Source of the DNA: Stenotrophomonas rhizophila
Lineage (GTDB): Bacteria > Pseudomonadota > Gammaproteobacteria > Xanthomonadales > Xanthomonadaceae
Direction of reading: 5' to 3'
Length of the DNA: 64,000 nt
Assembly: GCF_020857975.1 (NCBI RefSeq)
Contig: NZ_JACWUO010000007.1
Coordinates: 1 to 64,000 of the forward strand
Part shown: piece after piece, positions 1 to 7,828 of the stretch
How positions within the stretch are numbered: the stretch's first letter is position 1
How the letters are laid out: every line of letters starts with the position of its first letter
Translations under genes and position numbers: made by a program
Notes under the pieces: generated by a model
Told to the model about the DNA's origin: nothing
Database searches by the model: none
The model's input: only the letters and a program-made list of their open reading frames with translations

Positions 1-8
1 TTCTTCAC

Positions 9-38
9 GTCCAATCTCCTTGTCATTGAGGATTGGAC
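9..38. repeat. short inverted repeat
   Basis: GTCCAATC (9-16) and GATTGGAC (31-38) form an 8-bp perfect stem around a 14-nt loop. It lies upstream of the first small gene. It is GC-poor for a terminator and is not followed by a T run, so it could be an operator or the end of an element that begins outside the window. Only the symmetry is seen. Confidence 0.35.
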
Positions 39-109
39 TCCAAACCGCTTCGCTACTCAATCTCGGGGGGACGTCGGCCCCGCGCCGGGGCCGCGACGAG
101 GAGGATGCA

Positions 110-388
110 GTGGCAGTCGATCAAGGATTGGTTTCACTTCACCTTAGTGCGGTGCAGCAGGTTGCTGCTAAGGCTCAGATGGGTCAGGAAATAACGGATG
201 AGCTCTTTCGCGTCGTGGCCGCTGCACAGTCACAGTTCGCGGTCGTTCCAGAGCAAGAACAGGGTGCGAACCTAAAGGCATTTCGAGGTCGGCTGAAGTT
301 GATGGCCGATCCTATGGTGACTTCAGACGATACCTATCGAGGTGTGCTGGCGGCGGCCGTTTCACTGCTGGATTCACAGATTGGGTAA
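110..388 (+). CDS. small hypothetical protein
   Basis: I do not recognise this 92-residue protein. The GTG start at 110 is chosen because a near-perfect ribosome binding site, GAGGAGG, ends five bases before it; the frame stays open back to an ATG at 20, but the extra 30 residues are Arg/Gly-rich and have no ribosome site. The protein is mostly helical by composition, soluble, without signal peptide, membrane segment or Cys pair. It is the first gene of the low-GC accessory region and is followed by a convergent gene on the other strand. The upstream neighbour is outside the window, so an operon partner cannot be judged. Confidence 0.6.
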   Translation: MAVDQGLVSLHLSAVQQVAAKAQMGQEITDELFRVVAAAQSQFAVVPEQEQGANLKAFRGRLKLMADPMVTSDDTYRGVLAAAVSLLDSQIG

Positions 389-469
389 CAGTTGGGCTAC
401 GGGGCCGATCTCACGTTCGACCCCTGTAGCCCACCATTGGTCGTCGGGGTCGCTGGCTTTCCCTGCCTT

Positions 470-940
470 CTAGAACGTCCATCCTTGTAGCGCCATGAAG
501 CCTTCAAGATTGGTGCATGGAACGTTGAAATACTCACAAATGTTCGGCATCTTTGCCGAATTCATTTTAAACAGTTCTTCCGTCACAACCGTGCCTGCGC
601 GGGCCTTCGCCGCAGCGATCACAAACGGATCGGCAACAGGAGTTCCTTTCAGTCGTTGCTTCTCTCCAATAAGGCTCTGGAAGTGGCTGATGGCCAGAAT
701 TGACGAAACGATCTGAAGCTCTTGCGCTGTAGGTGTGGTGAAAATATGGCCATTGGCGCTGACCCATGCATCTACATGCTGATCGGGTTCGCCATTCTGT
801 AGCTCTCGCTTCACTTCTTTAGTTGAAAGCAAGGTTCCGGCCTTCACCATGCTGTCCAAGCCGGCCCACAGCGTCGCGAATACGCCGGGATAGTAGTGCT
901 TTAGCTTGCTAAAAGAGGCGGTGTCGAAGACATAGATCAT
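470..940 (-). CDS. DUF4411 family PIN-like protein
   Basis: This 156-residue protein starts MIYVFDTASF, with the early Asp (D6) of PIN-fold nucleases, and carries further acidic residues (PVADPFVIAAAKA and a TEE stretch) where PIN domains place their metal ligands. The pattern matches my knowledge of DUF4411, a PIN-like family. Its start overlaps the stop of the upstream XRE/ImmA gene as ATGA (937-940), so the two are translationally coupled. The family is usually found beside such HTH-peptidase genes and is taken to be the toxin-like RNase partner. That activity is inferred; the sequence shows only the fold signature and the coupling. Confidence 0.75.
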   Translation of the reverse strand: MIYVFDTASFSKLKHYYPGVFATLWAGLDSMVKAGTLLSTKEVKRELQNGEPDQHVDAWVSANGHIFTTPTAQELQIVSSILAISHFQSLIGEKQRLKGTPVADPFVIAAAKARAGTVVTEELFKMNSAKMPNICEYFNVPCTNLEGFMALQGWTF

Positions 941-2112
941 TGCGCTTTCCTTCGCAAAACAAGCTCCTCGAGACCTGGCACTTGGGACGGCTTCACGCCC
1001 AGGAAATCTGCCGCCTTCTCTTGGCTGAGTTGGCCTCGCAGATGCCGCGAGAAAACCTCTCTCAGTAGCCTATCGCTCAGGTACGCCCCCTTGGATGCGT
1101 ACCAACTGCCGCCGCCAGCGCTTTCCTTCTTCTGCTGGGTCCACTCAAGCGCTTTGGCCTCATAAAAGATCTTGGTTGCTCGGCCTCGATCGAGGAAGCG
1201 CCGGAGGATCGCTTCTCGACTCACTCCAAATGCGCGCGCAAGACCTGAAAAGAAGGAGTCGGGTAGGCTATCAACGGAATGGGGTGCGCTTTGGGCGCGG
1301 TGGTCGAAAACTGCAGACGGAATCAATACCTCGGCGGCCACCGCATTGCAAAACGCCTCGATAGCCTGCTCCCGCTTGGGAAGGTCGTGGATGTAAGAGA
1401 TGTCGAACTTCGATATGCCGTTGATGGCGAATAGTGCGTGTGCGAGCTCATGTAGCAATGAAAAGATCTGGCGAGTCTTGGTGGTGCTGTTGTTGATGTA
1501 GATCAAAGGAAATTCATCATCGCGCAAACAGAACCCTGAAATGCTGGTCTGTTTGAAGCTGTCCTTGAAAACGAAGATCCCGCGCTTCTCAATTGCTTCG
1601 CGCCATGCTTTTAGCGCGTCCTCGTCCCGCGCCCAAGATGCTTGGATCTCGGTATCAATGCCAAGGGTGGCTCTGATCTGACGAGCTTTCGCGGCGAGGT
1701 CGTCGCCGATACTCAGCTTCACCTCATTCCAAATCTTGGAATTTGCCGGATTGGTACCTTCGTAAAGCTCCGCCAAACCCAGTTGGTAGGCGCGCGCCTT
1801 GCGTAGATGGAGGTAGGTGTCCCTATCCAGCGTGGCAAGATCTCCTTCGGGAAGGGTCCGGAATTCTTGTCTGGGAGACGCTTCCTTGGGAGGAGTTGGA
1901 AGAAAGAAAACCGCAAGGGGGCGCTTGTAGAGGTCGTAAGCCAGCGCTTCCAGTTGAGCATAGGTCGGAGAGGTGTCGCCCCGCTCCCAGGACTCGATCT
2001 CAATGGCCTGTCGTTTCAGGCGCACAGCAACATCGGCCACCGTCATGCCGATGGACTCGCGTGCCCAGCGCATCACTGCCGGCTGAACGCCGGCTACCGT
2101 CTCCCTAGTCAT
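937..2112 (-). CDS. XRE-type HTH plus ImmA/IrrE (M78) metallopeptidase
   Basis: This 391-residue protein has an N-terminal helix-turn-helix (about residues 15-70, including RLKRQAIEIESWERGDTSP) and a zinc metallopeptidase domain with the HELAH motif at 221-225 and a likely third ligand Glu in AFCNAVAAEVLIPS near 257. ImmA/IrrE peptidases cleave repressors or regulators, and the fusion to an XRE domain suggests DNA binding at its own promoter. The ATG at 2112 has GGAG seven bases upstream. The downstream DUF4411 gene overlaps by four bases, so this looks like a two-gene toxin-antitoxin-like or stress module. The cleavage target is unknown. Confidence 0.85.
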   Translation of the reverse strand: MTRETVAGVQPAVMRWARESIGMTVADVAVRLKRQAIEIESWERGDTSPTYAQLEALAYDLYKRPLAVFFLPTPPKEASPRQEFRTLPEGDLATLDRDTYLHLRKARAYQLGLAELYEGTNPANSKIWNEVKLSIGDDLAAKARQIRATLGIDTEIQASWARDEDALKAWREAIEKRGIFVFKDSFKQTSISGFCLRDDEFPLIYINNSTTKTRQIFSLLHELAHALFAINGISKFDISYIHDLPKREQAIEAFCNAVAAEVLIPSAVFDHRAQSAPHSVDSLPDSFFSGLARAFGVSREAILRRFLDRGRATKIFYEAKALEWTQQKKESAGGGSWYASKGAYLSDRLLREVFSRHLRGQLSQEKAADFLGVKPSQVPGLEELVLRRKAQ

Positions 2113-2407
2113 TTCGATGCTCCATGGGGCCAGTATCGCCCTGCAGGGTGCCGTTGCCCAGTCCCAAGGGGTGCGACCGACCTGGGCTCAGCCAGGTTGG
2201 GGTCGCATCGGCTGGCTGGATTGAGTAGCGAGGGCGTCCAAGGCGGGGAAGGCGGAGGGCGGGAAGCGGATGCGGCCAGCGTCGGGTGTCGACGCGCGCT
2301 AGCTTAGCCACATCCGGAAGCGGCTGGGCGCGCGGGCTGAGATGTCCCTCGGGGTTCATGTTCACTATTGGAGCTACAATCCCAACTCTAATCAGGGGGA
2401 ATCAAGG

Positions 2408-2785
2408 ATGGCTCTCATAACCTGCCCGGAGTGCGGGCATACCATTAGCACTACTGCCCAGGCATGTCCGTCGTGCGGAGCGGTGCAGACGCCAGGCCCA
2501 GTCGACCCACAATCTGCCGCGCCGATAGCAGCTGCGAAGAAGGGGGGCGGGTGCGGTACGTTTGTACTGATAGGCGGCGTCGGGTTCGCGGTCGTGATTG
2601 TTATCTTGATTATGATCGGCTCATCGCCCCAAGCGAAGGAGAAGGGCAGAGAGCGCGATGCCATCGCCTTATGCTGGGAGGAGTACGAGCGAAAGTCTCT
2701 TGACCCGGGTACGCAGAGGTTCATTGCCAGTGCGTGCGAGTTGATGGAAAAGGACTTCCGCACGAAACACGGCGTCGAGCCGTAA
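2408..2785 (+). CDS. zinc-ribbon membrane-anchored hypothetical protein
   Basis: A 125-residue protein begins with a zinc-ribbon: CPECGH at residues 5-10 and CPSCGA at 19-24, four Cys in two CxxC pairs. A Pro/Ala linker and a Gly/Lys stretch lead to one hydrophobic segment (about residues 57-75, rich in Ile and Val), then a charged tail with two Cys. The start at 2408 follows a purine-rich GGGGGAATCAAGG; an in-frame ATG further up (2342) lacks one. The topology is a cytosolic zinc finger, one membrane span and an outside tail. Such small ribbon proteins are common in accessory regions and have no agreed function. Confidence 0.8.
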   Translation: MALITCPECGHTISTTAQACPSCGAVQTPGPVDPQSAAPIAAAKKGGGCGTFVLIGGVGFAVVIVILIMIGSSPQAKEKGRERDAIALCWEEYERKSLDPGTQRFIASACELMEKDFRTKHGVEP

Positions 2786-3151
2786 CCGCTGGTTTGCCTG
2801 AGTCTCCCGTCGTAGTTCCTGTCGGGCTCTTCTTTTTCGGTCTTGCCTTCATTGATTTGCGCCTAACGAGCGGCGGTAGTGGAGGCGTCAGGCCGCGGTT
2901 CCTTGAGCGGCACTGAAGTCAGCGTGCGTCAAGAATTGCCAGGACAACATGGGGCCTTCACTCTGACTCCAAATGGCTCAGGATTCGCTTACCCTGATCC
3001 TCAGCCTCTCCAGGCGATCCTCTTACGATGATGTCCGCAATGATCTCGGCGAGCAGGTCGTCCCGCTTCTCTTGGCACGACGCTTCTGCTGCCTGAATCA
3101 CCGCAGCTGTCTCTTCGGCCTTGCCGGTGTCAGCGTTGGTGCGTCTGCTTC

Positions 3152-3225
3152 TTGCCCAAATGCAGTGGGTGCGGAAAAAGCCCCCCATGAAGCGCGCAGG
3201 CGTGGAAGGGGGCAAGTGCGCGCCC
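3152..3225. repeat. diverged repeat, copy A
   Basis: This stretch matches 6665-6745 with several shared blocks in the same order, among them GCAGGCGTGG and GTGCGCGC, and roughly 70 percent identity by eye. On the minus strand both copies can be read as a peptide of the form TPAxFxGxFF, T and CI, and on the plus strand both contain AEKAP. The surrounding 2786-3364 interval (about 580 bases) otherwise shows no convincing gene. A minus-strand frame at 2958-3215 reads through this copy but lacks a ribosome site. The function is unknown. Confidence 0.5.
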
Positions 3226-3364
3226 GGGATCCCGCTGGTGCCCCCTTTCTACATTGACCATTCCGCGAGGCCTAGGCTCACGAGATGGGGCCCGGGAGGG
3301 GCACCATTGCAGGGGTGGGGGCGTTGGGTAAAACTGGCGGTTACATATCCAACAGGGGGAAGAA

Positions 3365-4738
3365 ATGCAAACTGTGTCAGCCTATCTGCTAGAGAGAAAA
3401 GGACTTAGTGCGCAGATGCGCGCGGAACGAATCCGTTCCGTGCACGAAAGCATGACCGGGTGGCTCACGTCGAAAGGAGTGCTGGACGTGGCGGAGCGTT
3501 CTGGGTCATTCGCGTCTGAAACTCCAGGTGGCGGTGGTACGTTCACCCGCGAGATCGTAGAGGTCGACTATCAGTATGCTGAAGAGCTAATTTTGAGGGA
3601 GAGGGCGAACGAAGCGCAGGAGTTCGTTACCCGTGTATGTGTTGTTGCCACCGATGAGCGCGTTGCTGTATTTGCTTCGGTATCAGCATCCAACCTTGGA
3701 ACGAAGATCGCGCCAAGATCAACCAGTGCTCGCTGCCCTGCCGTTCTTCGCGAAATGATTCGACTGCATAGGGACTGGGAGATTGACGGTGCTCAGATCC
3801 CGTCGGGAAGGCCGCGCACATTTACAGGTCCGGAGGGTGGGGCGGAGGTTTGCAAGATCATCCTCTCCGGCCAGCGAAAATTCCCACTAATCCTTGTATC
3901 CGAAGATGATGACGAATTTGTGTGGGATGGGCTAGATAAGAAGCTGGCATCTGACTTGGTTGGACTTGGTTATGTGTCAACCGTTGACTCAGATGCAGCT
4001 TGGGAGATATCAAGTCGCCTAGGCAGGAGGGCTGCTTGCTTCGATGGCGCAGTGCGTATCTATTGGCCGAACATTGGCACCTCGCTCGATCAGCTCGTGA
4101 GCACGGTGTGGACTTTAGAGAGGATGCTTGACGCACCCGCCAACACGAACGCGGAGGATCGCTTTCGCGAGCAGTTACGGCAACGCGTCATGGCCGCATC
4201 CGCCCTGTCGATCACAGAGCCTGCAGAGATTGGGTCTGTTTTCAGGGCGCAAACTCGGAAGAGGCTGGCAGAGCTGCAGGGCAATGCAAGCATGATCGAC
4301 GGCGTATACGAAATTGCCAATAGCCTTGCAGACGACCTCGACAAGGCAAATCGGAGAATCACTGATCTAGAAACCGAGTTGTCCGTTGAGAAAACTAGGG
4401 CAGAAAACGCGGAGGTTCAGCTGGGATACGCGGGCCAAACCCCCGCAGCAAATGATGCGACTTCGGCTGATTCGGAAGAACACGCGGTTGAGGATGAAGA
4501 GGGTGGGCAAGGGGATATCCAGGCTGGACAAGCTGTCTTCTACAAAAAAGTGAGTTCTACCCCGAACTTCGACATCATGCGCCGCCGAGGTGATTGTGGA
4601 CACAATAGCTGGGAAAGCGCGCACGCCGCAGACAAGGCTTGGAAGGGTGTGGAGAGGCTTGAACTCCGCAAGGATTGGAGGTCGTTTTTACACTGTAGTC
4701 GCTGCAAGGGAGGTGGCGTCTGGAAGGTTACTTTCTGA
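3365..4738 (+). CDS. hypothetical protein with coiled coil and C-terminal Cys cluster
   Basis: I cannot place this 457-residue protein in a family. Three parts are visible. Residues 1-230 look globular and end in a block with DLVGLGYV and then GAVRIYWPN. Residues about 240-350 are helical and end in a coiled-coil stretch (DDLDKANRRITDLETELSVE). After an acidic, Gly-rich linker, the last 60 residues hold CGHNSWES, HC and CSRCKGGGVWKV, a probable zinc-binding end. There is no signal peptide or membrane span. The ATG follows AGGGGGAAGAA, a very strong ribosome site. It stands alone, flanked by unrecognised sequence, in a low-GC region next to a protease/PIN pair, so a defence or stress role is possible but unproven. 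Confidence 0.85.
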   Translation: MQTVSAYLLERKGLSAQMRAERIRSVHESMTGWLTSKGVLDVAERSGSFASETPGGGGTFTREIVEVDYQYAEELILRERANEAQEFVTRVCVVATDERVAVFASVSASNLGTKIAPRSTSARCPAVLREMIRLHRDWEIDGAQIPSGRPRTFTGPEGGAEVCKIILSGQRKFPLILVSEDDDEFVWDGLDKKLASDLVGLGYVSTVDSDAAWEISSRLGRRAACFDGAVRIYWPNIGTSLDQLVSTVWTLERMLDAPANTNAEDRFREQLRQRVMAASALSITEPAEIGSVFRAQTRKRLAELQGNASMIDGVYEIANSLADDLDKANRRITDLETELSVEKTRAENAEVQLGYAGQTPAANDATSADSEEHAVEDEEGGQGDIQAGQAVFYKKVSSTPNFDIMRRRGDCGHNSWESAHAADKAWKGVERLELRKDWRSFLHCSRCKGGGVWKVTF

Positions 4739-4787
4739 TCGCCTACGGCTAGATAGTTTCCGCTTTCCTGCGGTCAATCTTTCGACT

Positions 4788-4808
4788 GCCCCCTCTCCAT
4801 GAGGGGGC
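4788..4808 (+). terminator. hairpin downstream of the 457-residue gene
   Basis: GCCCCCTC (4788-4795) pairs with GAGGGGGC (4801-4808) across a five-base loop, 50 bases after the stop codon at 4738. No T run follows, so it is a weak intrinsic terminator at best. Confidence 0.4.
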
Positions 4809-5294
4809 AATGGCCAGTCAGACCGGCATCTCCCATAGGGGGAATGCCCCATTGGTGAGGCTCGCCGTCCCCTAAGGAATGGAAAGTCAGAAAGCTCCTG
4901 ACGCACGTGATCATTAGCGCAGCGGTGCCGTCACACTCCTGAGGTCACACATGGTTGGCGTTGATTAGCTTGCCGTGAGACGTCAGTCGGTCGCGGACGC
5001 GTCGGTCTGGCGCCACTGCTCAGCAATGATCTAACGGCGACCTTTTGGCGGTAACTTTTACGGTAACTTTCATTGCGAAATTCGCATGTATCCATGCATA
5101 TCAATGCGATGGAGCTGTGATTGATGGTGTGCCCACCACATTGAACATCTTGTTCTATAGCGGCTGAAGTTCTCTGCAAGAGAACGGGCTACGGACCTTC
5201 TACGTCTGCGCGACCTACATCTCCATCGGTTGCGCCGTCGCCACGGCGCCGATCAGGACGCCTTGCCCTGTGTTCGCTGTATGGCAACGACCAC
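4809..5294. other. intergenic stretch without a convincing gene
   Basis: No frame here has both a ribosome site and plausible protein sequence. The interval becomes AT-rich near 5040-5160 (several GGTAAC/GGTAACTTT blocks and a TATCCATGCATATCAATG stretch), which looks like promoter-type DNA. It contains a motif at 5120-5152 that recurs at 7796-7828. From about 5235 the frame that becomes the 5295 ORF is already open without a start. Confidence 0.4.
5120..5152. repeat. shared motif, copy 1
   Basis: The block TTGATG, GCCCACCA, ATTGAAC and TCTT occurs here in that order and spacing, and again at 7796-7828 with a few changes and a small gap. Both copies are in AT-rich non-coding DNA of the accessory region. 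Copy 1 lies before the immunity-like locus and copy 2 lies at the 3' end of the gene at 7823-8293. Confidence 0.4.
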
Positions 5295-5720
5295 GTGCAG
5301 CGCGATGGCGAGATTCGCGGAATTCTCAGTGCATTCGGAGAACAGAGGATCCCCGTCCAGGTGTGGGAAACGGACGGGGAAGAACCACCAGACGTGCTTG
5401 AGTTTGACCCGTATGCGTGGGAGCCACTTGAAGAAGGGCACCTGTTGAATGTGATTGATTCGGCGAAGGGTCATTACGCGTGGCTTGTCTCTGCTCCAAC
5501 CCTGGAGCTACTCGGGATGGGGAAGATCGCGGCGATACCGACCCGTCAGGTAACCTGTCTATCAGGGCCATCGCGAGTGCGTCTATCATCCGGTCTACGA
5601 CATGAAGAACTTTACTTACAAGCACACCCAAAGGCCCAGCTACCTTCGAGGTTGCTTCTATTGGAAGGGGCGTGGATATCACTACGCGGACGCCGCGCCG
5701 ACACTGATCATGCCGCCTGA
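5295..5720 (+). pseudogene. probable degenerate ORF
   Basis: The frame from the GTG at 5295 encodes protein-like sequence for about 75 residues (GEIRGILSAFGEQ, then VLEFDPYAWEPLEEGHLLNV and SAKGHYAWLVSAP). It then turns into low-quality sequence where it runs under the next gene from 5602. Upstream of 5295 the same frame is still open (CSLYGNDHV) but offers no ATG or ribosome site, so the 5' end appears lost. I read it as a decayed gene, not a working one. The family is not recognised. It is followed directly by an immunity-like gene, which suggests a remnant of a paired locus. Confidence 0.4.
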
Positions 5721-6483
5721 CGATGTGGGGACGGATCCCTGGAGTGCGTTGGCATGGGTCCTGGAACGCGCAAAGCGCGGCGACTTCAGCCACGTCTCCA
5801 GGCTGAGAGGCTGGATACTGGACAAGCACAACGATCCGACGCTGGTATCGGCATGCCTGGGTCTGACCGCGGATGCCGGAGTCCATGGCGACCTGGAGTT
5901 CCTTGCCGAACTCATGATCGAAGGGCCGAGCTATCTACGCATCGAGGCGAGTCTTGCCGCCCAATGGTCCGGTGCGCTTTGGCTGATTCCCTTCATGCTT
6001 GAAGCATGGCGTGCGCTGGGTCGTAGAGCCGATCGGGAATCGGTAGAGACAAACATAGTCAACCTTCTGGACCCCATTGATGGCGAGCCTCGGTTCTTCG
6101 CCAGCGGGCTAAGTGACGTTGCGTACATCAAGGCGGTCGATGCGCGGGTAGCCGAGTTGACGGCCGTCTGTGGCAGCGACGAGGCATCGATTTCGAGTGG
6201 AGCCCTCGTCGACATGAATCGACAGATCTGGCTCATGCAGAAAGCACTGGTGCCAAAGAACGGCGACGAGTGGATCGACTGGGGCAATTTCCTCATCTGG
6301 AGACGCAAGTTCGAGGTGTACTCCGGGGTCGATTGCAGCGGGTTCTATGGAGAGAAGGGCGTATTTCAACCGAGGCAGGCATCAGCCGTACTGGGCCGGT
6401 ACATGGCATCAGCCATGTCCTTTGAAGTGGGCCGGCGCTACTTCTTCGGCCATCTGGTGCCGCAGCGGGCTGAACAGCGTTGA
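5602..6483 (+). CDS. hypothetical protein, possibly immunity-like
   Basis: The 293-residue protein begins MKNFTYKHTQRPSYLRGCFYWKG and is rich in aromatic and acidic residues with alternating helices; it has no signal peptide, though a Trp/Leu-rich segment (SGALWLIPFMLEAWRAL) is amphipathic. The overall look (soluble, helical, acidic, in an accessory region with decayed neighbours) resembles immunity proteins of polymorphic-toxin systems, perhaps of the Imm47 kind, but I cannot confirm that from memory. No good ribosome site precedes the ATG; the gene overlaps the open frame of the previous degenerate ORF. No toxin gene is present in this window. Confidence 0.6.
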   Translation: MKNFTYKHTQRPSYLRGCFYWKGRGYHYADAAPTLIMPPDDVGTDPWSALAWVLERAKRGDFSHVSRLRGWILDKHNDPTLVSACLGLTADAGVHGDLEFLAELMIEGPSYLRIEASLAAQWSGALWLIPFMLEAWRALGRRADRESVETNIVNLLDPIDGEPRFFASGLSDVAYIKAVDARVAELTAVCGSDEASISSGALVDMNRQIWLMQKALVPKNGDEWIDWGNFLIWRRKFEVYSGVDCSGFYGEKGVFQPRQASAVLGRYMASAMSFEVGRRYFFGHLVPQRAEQR

Positions 6484-6664
6484 GCACCATACCGCTCACG
6501 CCAGAAACTCTGCTTTTGAAATGTCTGCTTGACGGGGAAGCTTACGACTGCAATTCCGTTCTCCATTTGGTCGCTCATTGGGCTACTCACCGGCCACTTC
6601 GGTGCAGGGATCTGCAGGGGCGGAGTGCCCTTCCAGTGCCATCGATAGGCTTGTAGGGCCTATT

Positions 6665-6745
6665 CTTGCCCTGTATGCAGGTAGTGCAGAAAAAGCACCC
6701 TGCGAAGTGAGCAGGCGTGGCGGGGAGACGGGTGCGCGCGCCAAG
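6665..6745. repeat. diverged repeat, copy B
   Basis: This is the partner of 3152-3225, with the same order of blocks including CTTGCCC, ATGCAG, AAAAAGC, GCAGGCGTGG and GTGCGCGC. It occupies most of the 6484-6795 interval, which has no gene I can support. The two copies bracket the 457-residue gene and the immunity-like locus in direct orientation, so recombination between them would delete both. Confidence 0.5.
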
Positions 6746-6795
6746 GGCGGAGCAGGCTCTGTGGACGGCTCACTGGCGTGCGGGCTTCCGGCGGC

Positions 6796-7524
6796 CTAAC
6801 CCTCGCCTGGCGGGCAGTGAGTGAGGATGGTGTTGCCATCTGTTGTGATGGACCACTTCAGTGTTGCCCCGCCACCGGCATACACATCGTCCACCTCCCA
6901 CGCTAGGAAGCCGGAAGCTTGAAGGGCAAATCGTCGACTTTCAGCGACGTCCTCAATGTCCCCCCTGTACGCAAGGTCCCGTAGATCGCCCAGGAAGACG
7001 TTGATTACCATGTCTGAGAGCCGATCAAAGTCTGAAGCCGCGATTTGCCGCCTTCCAACCGCCACGAACAGCTTTGCAAGCATCTGTGGCTTGTGGAGTG
7101 GGTCCGCCCGATCAAGCTTGTCTAGCAGCAATTCTCCTAACCGCTCCCGCTTCGTTTCTGTCCCCGCGAGCTCGTCGACGGTACGAGCGCGTTCGCTGGC
7201 CGGCAGGTCGTCGACTCCGCTTAAGAATCGGGCGACCTTCGCGGCTAACAAGCGGTCACTGATCGCCGCTGCTCCGTCCCTCACGGCCAGCACGACGGAC
7301 ACCACAGGCACCTTGCCCAGAACGTGTTTGTCTAGCGCAGCTTCCCATACTGCTGAGATCACGTCTTTCGCTAGGTTCGCGGAAGGGGTCCTGAGGGCAC
7401 CTATCAGGTGGTTAGAAATCTTCATGTGATATCCGGACGGGCGTTGCGATAGCTTTACCACGTCGAACGGCCTACCGCTGGTGCTGGAGCGGCATACGAA
7501 GCCGGGCTTGCAAAGCCATTCCAT
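6796..7524 (-). CDS. helical hypothetical protein
   Basis: The frame gives 242 residues from an ATG at 7524; an ATG at 7425 would give 209 residues starting MKISNHLIGAL, and neither has a strong ribosome site. From about residue 47 the protein is helical, with AALDKHVLGKVPVVSVV, then AKVARFLSGVDDLPASER and LLDKLDRADPLHKPQMLAKL. This arrangement (small hydrophobic hairpin, short helices, an LLxKLDR type segment) resembles a widespread unnamed family often seen in phage and defence regions. Function is unknown. It is divergent from a tiny membrane ORF at 7551. Confidence 0.7.
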   Translation of the reverse strand: MEWLCKPGFVCRSSTSGRPFDVVKLSQRPSGYHMKISNHLIGALRTPSANLAKDVISAVWEAALDKHVLGKVPVVSVVLAVRDGAAAISDRLLAAKVARFLSGVDDLPASERARTVDELAGTETKRERLGELLLDKLDRADPLHKPQMLAKLFVAVGRRQIAASDFDRLSDMVINVFLGDLRDLAYRGDIEDVAESRRFALQASGFLAWEVDDVYAGGGATLKWSITTDGNTILTHCPPGEG

Positions 7525-7550
7525 GTCACCGATAGAGGCTTGATGTCGCC

Positions 7551-7661
7551 ATGATCATCCTCATTCTTGGCTGCGTGTTGCTCGCGTCTCTCATTGTCGT
7601 CGGCGGCTTGCTCGTATGGGCGCTAAGCGCAACGTTCTCACTCTTTGCGTCTTTGACCTAG
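7551..7661 (+). CDS. tiny putative membrane peptide
   Basis: An ATG at 7551 opens a 36-codon frame that is almost entirely hydrophobic: MIILILGCVLLASLIVVGG, then LLVWALSATFSLFASLT and TAG. One membrane helix fits its whole length. A GAGG at 7535-7538 is rather far upstream. It begins 26 bases from the divergent ATG at 7524. Short hydrophobic peptides of this kind include type I toxins and small membrane regulators, but nothing here proves translation. Confidence 0.3.
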   Translation: MIILILGCVLLASLIVVGGLLVWALSATFSLFASLT

Positions 7662-7795
7662 GCAAACCTGAGTGCCGCCACTCGCACCTACTGTCATAAG
7701 CCCCTCTGAGCAGGACACTGTTGACGGTAAACTTGGCGGTATGTGAACGATCTATATATTGAAAAGTTCAATTAAGAGATGCATTGGTAATGTTG

Positions 7796-7828
7796 TTGAT
7801 GATGGGCCACCAATTGAACGTCTTATGT
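7796..7828. repeat. shared motif, copy 2
   Basis: This copy of the 5120-5152 motif lies at the end of an AT-rich gap (7662-7822) that also holds the inverted repeat ATTGAA/TTCAAT at 7758-7772. The last six bases overlap the 3' end of the gene at 7823-8293. Confidence 0.4.

Noticed and set aside
2958..3215. 85-codon minus-strand frame
   Set aside because: It reads partly like protein, but it starts at TTG or an ATG without ribosome site inside the diverged repeat. I keep only the repeat.
5120..7828. integron attC sites
   Set aside because: The shared motif has no complementary RYYYAAC/GTTRRRY core pair and no integrase gene is in the window.
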